This document shows, one piece after another, positions 24,401 through 33,400 of a stretch of 64,000 bases of DNA. The stretch spans positions 2,356,001 to 2,420,000 of the forward strand of contig NC_044585.1 in assembly GCF_901933205.1 (NCBI RefSeq), given 5' to 3'. Both the position numbers and the translations under genes were made by a program. Below the pieces are notes generated by a model. That model ran no database searches. It was not told the origin of the DNA and worked only from the letters and a program-made list of their open reading frames with translations. Each line of letters starts with the position of its first letter. The first letter of the stretch is position 1. Source of the stretch: Camarhynchus parvulus. Its lineage: Eukaryota > Chordata > Aves > Passeriformes > Thraupidae.

Positions 24401-27400
24401 TTCCATCTGGCTCACTTAGTTTGAAAGTATCTGCTGCATTCAAGGAATATGTAATATAATAGAAAGTTGCCACAATAGTCACCTTCCTCTGGTTTCCAGT
24501 GATTAAGGAGCCCAATGTTAATATCATTTTTTAAACAGGGTTAATGTATTGAAAGAAAAGGAGAATTAACATCCCTACCTAGACCCACAGTCATTTAAGC
24601 AGAAATTTCAATTAAATTAGCTAGCTAATTGTAAGGAGGTGTTTACATTTGTTCCCATAAGGAAAAGCTCATGCATACATTTGAAATTTAATGTGTTGAA
24701 TCATTGTCTATCTTTGCATGATGAAAAACTATTGTAACTTCCCAGTGATCTGATCTCACCCAGGCATATTAGTCTGGCATTTCTTGATTCACATTCTGAT
24801 GCTTCATCTGTCATAACCCACACATCAAAACTGACCTGCAGGCTTGTGGCAACATCTGGAAATTTGCAGTTTTTTTCCCCCTAGATGAGTAATCAGCCTC
24901 TTTGCCACAGATACAGGAACTTTTTTTAAAAAAATACCAAGGGAGCTACTGTAAATGATTTTCCTGATGTCAACTGGGAGTTCAATAGTATTGATTTGTA
25001 CCACAGAAAGTTATTAAAGCTTTATAAATGAGTCATTTAAAGCTTGACTGACCTCTCTTCAGAATCCTTCTCTTCCCATTCTTTGTAATTATATTCCTTC
25101 TGTATAAAACTTGTCATCATTAACCAGCTTCTATAGCTTCCAATTAGGAAGCAAATACTGTTCCCCCATTCTTTTCCAAGACAGAGTTTTATTAAGATCT
25201 GCTCACTGAAAGGGAAGGTTTTCTTTGTGTGGTAGTGAAAAACCACAGAGTGCATCAAATTTAGTTTAAATTCATTGGAATCCTAATAAGCAGAACCTGA
25301 TCTGCAAGCTGAAGGTTTGCAGAGGGATTTATCTTGATAAAATAAATTCATAGAAGGCCCTTAGCTCTCTCCTGAACAAGTACAATTCAGATGGAACAGA
25401 AGAAATTTAATTAAATTATCCGCTCATCTCAAAGCAAGGGCTTTTGCTTTGTTAATTTTCTTTCTTGATCTTATCAATAAATCTAATGAATCAGAATGCA
25501 GTGGAACTACCTAGACAATGGATGTAACCCCCATAACCAGGAATGGTTATGCCATTTCTGTACAGAATCATAAAATGGTTTGGGTTGGAATGGACCTTTA
25601 AAGATCATCTAGTCCCACACCCCTGCAATGAGCAGGGACACCTTTAACTAGATCACAGAATCAAGTATCAGTATCTTAAGATGAAACTGGAAATAATTCT
25701 TGTGGACTCCAGATTTAAAGAGAATTGCCTGTATTGGAATTTTATATTGAACACTGAATTATGTTGGCAAAATATGGAAAAATGCCAGTTTCCCATCTCA
25801 GTGGGAATGTGCAGGCCTCTTTCTGTCAGAGAGACTCAGCTGTGTTCTTTACTCATGCAGGGTTGCCTCTGATAACCCTTGATGTAAAGAACTTGGGTTA
25901 AATCTGGCAGGTTTCAGACATGAGTGGGAGGTTTTCACTTGCCTGTTCTGAGGTGTGTTTTATCCCCCCTGATAAAGTCACAGTGCCTGTTCCTGTGCAC
26001 ATTAACAGCTTAGTTGTGACTGTGCTGTAGTCAGCAGCCACTGCTTCACTCTGTCAAGGTAAAGTCACTTCTCCTTTTGTTCTGTGGCTGCCTTGAGGTC
26101 CAGTTTCCCTGTCTGTATTAGGCCTGGTTCTTTGATGTGTTGTTTATTTGCCATATCAAATCACCTTTCAGAGTGTTTGTTGAATAGCATCTTACACCTG
26201 CAGGATAGTTGGCATCAGAGATCACTCCTGTTAGTCTTTGCCCTCTAATTTTACTGGTTTTTTCTTTCTTTCATGAGTAATTTTTACCAGTATTGTTCTT
26301 CATGGTTTTCTCTTGTCAATTGAATTTTGCTTGTGTCAGGTTGAAAATTATACTGGGTGCTTTCCAAGGCAAATGGTCCTGTAAAACTGGGAGATTTTCC
26401 AGGGCCATGCTGCCTGAAATATTGTGTCCCCAGTCTAACTGCTCTTGAAAGTTGAGCTTTATTGCCTTTGAATCAACTTCCAGGAATATATTCTAGGAAG
26501 AAATGTGATGAGAATGAAATACCTTTTCTTGGTGGTGCTTAGGGATCCTGTGTGGCAGTTGTTAGAGTTTGCAGAGTTTTGTGTTGCTGTTACCAAGAGA
26601 CAAGCAGCAGCTTGAGGAGTATGAGGAGATGCATTCCTTCTTTATCTGTTTTGCAGAGAGGAGTCAGGATAGCACTGGAGCAGTGCTGTCTGACTCCAGC
26701 TCCACACAGGATATGTTCAATGAGCCTGCCAGCTCTCAGGACAGCCTGAAGAAGACTTACACAGAGAAGAGGATTCCTGCTACCTGTGCTGATACACTGG
26801 TGCTCAGCAAAGAGGCCCTGGGATCTGCAGAGGAAAAGGGTATGCCTGATTTAATAGATCATGTCAGCTGCAATAGTCTCATGAAAATGTTTCTCCTGGC
26901 TTGCAGATGCACTGAAATATGCTGCACTGTAACTGAGGGTTTTAACTAGGTATCATTGCTGCCTGTATGTGTGTAGCTTAAATTTAGAGCTGTGCCCCAT
27001 TAATTTGTCCACCAATCCAATTTGTTCTATCTGTTAAATCTTACAAAGAAAAATTGAGCTGCTGTCTGCTGGCCCTTTGACTGACTTGCTTTCTTTTAGG
27101 TTATCATTTGCTTTTTCTTCAGTGTTTCATATTTTTAAATAATTTAAAGAGCAATTATTTGAATATAGTCTCAAACAATACATTTTTACTTTTCCCAGGA
27201 ATAGATGCCCTTTTTGTTCTGTCCCAGTAGCAGCTTAATATTCAGTACAGAGAAGAGCCTCAGTAGTAGAATTTAGATGCTTTATTCCATTGTATACTTC
27301 ATTCCAGTGGAGAGCTAGAATTGCTCTCTACCAGATTTTTCCATATATAATGGTACTGAGTGTTCTGTATGCCACTGGAAAAATGGTTTCAAAATCCATT

Positions 27401-30400
27401 AGCTGGAATTTCCCTTTGTCTGATGTTTGTACAGTTGGATGTGACAGTAGATAAAGAGCCTGGACTTCAACAGTGAAAGACAAACAAAACCAATGTGTAA
27501 ATTTTGTCCACCTTTCCAGGCTGTGGCTTTTTGTGGGATGTTAAGTCTTCTTTGCCAGCTCACATTTCCCAGTTTCAGAGATCCAGAGATCATGCTATGG
27601 AGAGTCCTGAGTCACTTCCCTGATCTCACTAGGAACAAGGGCCAAGCAGTTACCTCTTTCTTTGCAGACTTGGATTACCTTGGTTTCTTGTTTTTAAAAA
27701 TATTTTACTTCAGTCTTGCCTAAGCTAGGGAAGCCTGTGGTGGTGCTTGCATTGACAGGCTGAAATAGATGCCAGTTCCTAGTTTTGTGAAATACTACTT
27801 CCATAATCACTAAATCTAGTAATCTTTTGGCTGCTAGACTAAAATCATGGCTCTTTTTCAGGCTTGCAGTGAGCTGTGTTATTGTCATCATTTGTCTGTC
27901 AGAAAAACCATCAAATGCATTCTTAAATTGCTGGTGTTTATTAGAACAGATGTTATTTCCCATAAAGCTACCTATACAGTAAAATTATTTTGGATATAGA
28001 CATCAGGCAAGCACATTTTGAAAAATGTGTGTTCTATAAAACATGTTTGACTCAAAAATTCAGCCTTGTGAGAGAAAAAGTTACGAAGCAGCTTTATATT
28101 TGAAGATGAAGTACATTTTAGTATCTCTACACTCTGCTGGGAGATAAGATCTAATGTAAGAGACTCTTTATCCTAGCAAAGACAAAGACATGGTAAACTT
28201 CTATGACTGAAGATCAAAGTTAAAGAAATTAATCTGCATGTAGCATGTGTGTTTCCAGCAGCAGTGGTTAGCTAACAGGAAATGTGGAAGCTGCCGCTGT
28301 AACAAGATGATTTCTGAAGTAAGATTTGGTATCCTTCAACAAAAGATGGGTCAATTGAATTATAAATTACCAAGTTAATCACAAAAATATTTACATGGAA
28401 CTGTAGGTCCTGCATTATGCAGAAGACCAGGTGAGCTGCTGCTGATCCTTCTGTCTGAGTCCATTTTGTGTTCTGGGATTGTGTTCTAGGCAGACCATTA
28501 AGAATAATGCATTTCACTTGGCAGGATGGCATTAATATTCTGTTCTTTCTTCTTTTCTTTGCAGTAAAATGTTCCTGAATTTACCCTTTCTTCCCCCCTC
28601 CAAAGCTTTTTTCCCCCTTTCTCCTCAATCTTCCAAAAGTGTGTAAAACCCTGCATTGTGTAAGGTGTGCTGAATTCATACAGTTGTTCAGGATAAAACC
28701 CAAGTGAAGGGAATGGAGATACCAGGGTAAAACCCAAATTAAGACAGTGGAGATACCAGGATAAAACCCAAGTGAAGACAATGGAGATACCAGGATAAAA
28801 CCCAAATGAGGACAATGGAGACACCACTGTGTGGCTCTGTCAATGAGTTGCAGATTACTTGTTCAATGAACATCACAAATAGTCATATTTTTTTTTCAGT
28901 ATTTCTGTCTAGGCTTTGAAGAAAAAGATTACCTTTTGTCACTGAATTTTTGTCATTTTCTAGATGTCATTTGCCATTTGGAAATGGCAATTTCACTGTC
29001 ACTTTCCTCTTACTGTTCCAACTGCAGGAAAATCCGAGGAGCTGCTGGAGATCTCAGTGTCTTACGATCCTACTGAGCCTACTGCCCAGAAACTGCTGCT
29101 GGATCCTCAGTGTGCTCCTGGCAATGCCCTCAGAGCTGCCATGGCCCCAGGCTCGCAGTGGGACTGCAAGAAGAAGGCTGAGCCTTGTGCAGAGGATGCC
29201 TGCGAGTTCCCCCAGGGCCTCCCTGCAGACCTGGAGGAGCAGCGCAAGTTCCTGACAGAGCAGTGCATCTCCTCCTTCTGCCTGTGCCTCAGCCGCTTCC
29301 CCCAGCACTACAAGAGCCTCTACAGGCTGGCCTACCTCTACACCTACAGCAAAACACACAAGGTGAGCTCTGAGCCCCAGGGGGATTGGGATCTGGAGGG
29401 AGTTCTCAGTGTGTATCTGTTTGCAAGCCTCGAGATAAGAAATGCTGAGTTAGGAATGCCATGGAATAGGACAGGCTCTGTCAACTCTATCAGCTCTATC
29501 AACTCTGTCAGCTTTCTGTCTCAACTCTTGTTGAAAGAGAAATTGAACTAGAAAAATGTTTGAAATTATGGCCTCACAAAATAAGACTACATGTCACAGA
29601 CATATTTTCTGAAAAATCCTTTCCTTAGGATTTTTCCTCCTGAGAGGCTGAGAGGCCTCAGGAACAAAATGTAAACAATGGTTATCTGCTGCTGTGGAAT
29701 GCAACAGGTGGATCTGTGATTGGTCTCATGTGGTTGTTTCTAATTAATGGCCAATCACAGTCAGCTGGGTCGGACTCTGTCCGAGCCCCAAGCCTTTGTT
29801 ACCATTCCTTTTCTATTCTTAGCCTAGCCTTCGGATGAAATCCTTTCTTCTATTCTTTTAGTATAGTTTTAATATAATATATATCATAAAATAATAAATC
29901 AGCCTTCTGAAACATGGAGTCAGATCCTCATCTCTTCCCTCATCCTCAGATCCCTGTGAACACGGTCACAACTACACACTTTGGAGAAGTAGAACTATGA
30001 AAGGTGCATTGTAGCAGGACCCACGAGGGGTAATTTTAGATGATTGGCTTTAAGGCATCTACAGCATGGTGTGGCTAAAGCTGACAGGCCAAGAAACACT
30101 TACAGTGTTTCACTTATAGTGTATCTCTTATAGTATTACAATAAGGAAATAATTAGCTTCTGATTGTGATGGTGTGAATTATAACATCTGTATTATCTCA
30201 CCCTCCTCATGAGACTGAAAATGGAATAAAAGTTTTTAAAACGCCTCTCAGGTGTTTTAAAACCCATCTCTGGGTCAGGAAAAGAGTATTGTCCAACATC
30301 CCAGCAAACCAACTGTGCTGCCTCTGGCACTGATGCAGAAGTGTCAGTGCTAAAACACATCTTGTTTTACTTACACTTGGGGCCAAGTCTTCAGCTCCTA

Positions 30401-33400
30401 GATTGTCTGACTCGTGTGTGAGGTCAGTTAAGGAGAAAATTTCTTTTTTTATTACTGAACTAAGTAATTTTCTGTCATTCAGCAGAGAATTACATTTTAG
30501 ATATGTCTCATAAATTAAGATGTTCTCATAAAAATGACAGCAATTATTTATTTTACTGAATAAGTAGACTGAAAAGTAACTTGGAAGCAGAAATTAATCA
30601 ATATTGTGTAAACACATCGTGTGACACAGATAAACTTTCTGGGTATCCTGAGTCTTTATTGGCAAAATGTGTAGGAATAGTACAATGAAATGATGAGAGG
30701 CATTTTACTGTTTGTCATAATCAAAGTTTAAATTCACAGATTTTATATTTGGGAATCTTGGATTAGATAATTTGCTGCTTTCCATAGCTTCCTGAGTTTT
30801 CTTCCCCACCAGTACTGAAACTTATGAGAACAACAGGGAGGGGAAACAAATTGTACCCCTGGCCTGGAGCAGCCATGTCACCAGTGTCACTGCAAAGTGA
30901 GCACAGGCAAGTCTTGCCAGCCTTCTGGAAGGTGATGAATATTCCATTTGTCTGTAGAGTGATTATCCAGAAAAATATCACCCTTTTTTATAGAGAGCTT
31001 GTTTTGAAAACATTCTTACGCTGTTTGTATGTAACAGTTGTTAATTTTTCCATGGAGCTCATCATGAATAGGAGCCATAGATTCCTGCAATCTGTCATTA
31101 CTGTTGCTGACATGATTTTGTATCAACATTCAACAAAAAAAGCTGCCTGTTTTCAATTTATTGGTTCAAATAGCACGGCCTTGCCTGAGGAACTACTTGC
31201 AAAATATTTTCTTCCATTATTTTTCCCTGTTGAAGCTTTCTCTTTTGCTTTTTATATCTCCCTCTTTATATAAATATCAACTAAGTGACGGATTTCCATG
31301 TGAAATACACATTGTTGTCTAAATCTGTTTCCTTTTGGAACTCAGAAAAACTGAATCCTGCCTGTTTGAGCCTAGTAGTTACCAGGCTGGCTTCAAGGAG
31401 CATTTTTGAGTGTTACTGTCCTTTCTATGACTTCTGCAGAATACATAATGAACACTTGACATGGCAAAACCCAAAAAAATCTTCTTATTGCTATATGTGC
31501 ACTGCATATTTTCACATGGGTTTTACATTTTCTTTCTTCAGTGACTCATTCAGGTTCTTTTGTAGAGCAGTGTCCAATGTCTGTGCTTTAATGGCACATT
31601 ACTGTGTCTTTAGTGGAAGTTAAAGTCCTGCAGAAAATTACCACCCAAAATGGATCACTGTCAGCAGTAACTGCAGTAAGAATTATGCTTACATTTACTC
31701 ATGATCAGCCTGATTTGAAAAATGAGATAAATTACATCAGGTTGTGTTGTTGGGGGGCAGAGTGGTAAATTTTAGAAAACTGAGATTGATTTTTAAATGT
31801 GTATAACCATCTTGGAAAATTCAGCATTTTCGTTCCAACGCCAGGAATTTGCATGAAGAATTTAGACTGATGGCCAAAATTCATGGTTGGCTGGGAAGAG
31901 GAGAGGATTGGCAGGTCTCCATAGTGCTCAGAAAAACAAGTTTTCCATATGCAATCTGTTTTCTCCCATTTCACAGCTTTCCTGGTTTTGCTGTTGTGAG
32001 ATTAGTGAATATAGTTGAGTGCTTTTTTAAACATCTTTTCAAACTCTATGAACATTTTGTTTGGCTACATGTTCTGTTGGTTTTTTTTTTCCTCTGCAAA
32101 ATCCAGCTTAATATTTGGAGTCTATTTTTCTTTGTTTTAGTCTGTTATCAGAAGAAATTTATACATAGCTGTTTTTAGTTGGAGTAAACGTGCAGGCAAA
32201 TACAAATGAAATTTCAGAAGTTGCTTCGTTGCCAGTTTGGGCAGTAGTTTCAGTTTCCTGTTAGTATTGTCTTGACATAAAGTCTTGATTCTTTGTGACT
32301 TTTACCTCCAAAATGAATGTTGGCACAGTTTGGAAGGAGAAGTTAGGACATGGCACTCTTTGTCAGTGTAAAATATTCATTCATTATGGTCCTTATGGAT
32401 CAGCATGTGGAACCAGTCTCATAATCTGTAACCAGCAGGTTGTCAGGAAAGAAAAATACTTACTTACATGCCTTTTTTTTTAATCTCAAAATTAAAAAGT
32501 GCTCTGTAAATCCTGCAAGAATCTGCTCACAAAGACTGTGTGAATTTTTAGGTTTGTATGTTCTATAATGTCTGTTATTAGCAGAGCCCTTAATGGGGAA
32601 ATAAATGTTGGGTGTGACATGAGGTCAGTGATGTGACAGGTTGGTCAAACCAGGCATAATACATGCATGTTAAAATTACAAGATTATATGTTTGTAGGCT
32701 TAATATGTACTTAGAGACAGACATAGTCTGGAAGCATAATAGATGTAACCACTTCAAGTAGAAACAGTTTGATAATAACAGTTCATTTAAAAGGCCACCC
32801 TTCAAATCAGTAGTCTTTTTATTTTGCTTTTATTTGATGGAGGAGGAGGAGGAGGTTTTTGAGACAAAACCTTCTAGTGGACTGTAAATGAAATCCGAGG
32901 GATGGATTAAAGTATAGTGGAGTGTTTTGTTCACCTCCCAGAAACACTTTGTGGAGTTTCCAGTTTAGGTAAAGGTGTTTCTGACACCATTGAGTTAAGG
33001 GGTGTCCATCCCAGGTGACTCAGTTCCACTTGGTTGACCCTACGAGATTTTCCTTTTCTACTTCAGCCTTTTTGCAAGTTACTGTACCCTGTCAGTCATC
33101 TTGTCTTTGAATCTTGGGGTGATAAAGATGTGGGAGGCAACAGCTGAACTGGAAAGAGTATTTCATAATTGCCCTGAGTCAGACAGCCAAATCCAGCATT
33201 TGAGGCTGGCAAGCAGTGTGCCAAGAAGAATAAATCCTTTTTGCTGTGTCCTGGATCCCTTCACCCACTCCTAATAACTTCATCAGCTGAAAACCAAGCA
33301 GAGCAGACTCTGTAAAATCTAATGAGTTGAGACCTGCTCAGGCATATTTACTGGGAATAAGTGATCATGCTGATTTAAGGAGCAGGGTAGTGGAAAATCT

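Larger units (their letters stand above)
16104..26656 (+). other. CABIN1: CABIN1 intron between exons 9 and 10
   Basis: A 10.6-kb intron. Recognised contents are an old CR1 tail (18315-18715), a G/C-rich minisatellite (21456-21705), a duplicated AT-rich segment (22837-23035) and a short CR1 end (25563-25656). The stretches 16104-18300, 18720-21450, 21710-22830, 23040-25560 and 25660-26656 show no gene or repeat that I recognise. Confidence 0.8.

Noticed and set aside
28498..28827. Minus-strand frame with repeated GFYPGIS-like units
   Set aside because: Translated 34-bp minisatellite.
29054..29359. 101-codon minus-strand frame
   Set aside because: Shadow of CABIN1 exon 11.
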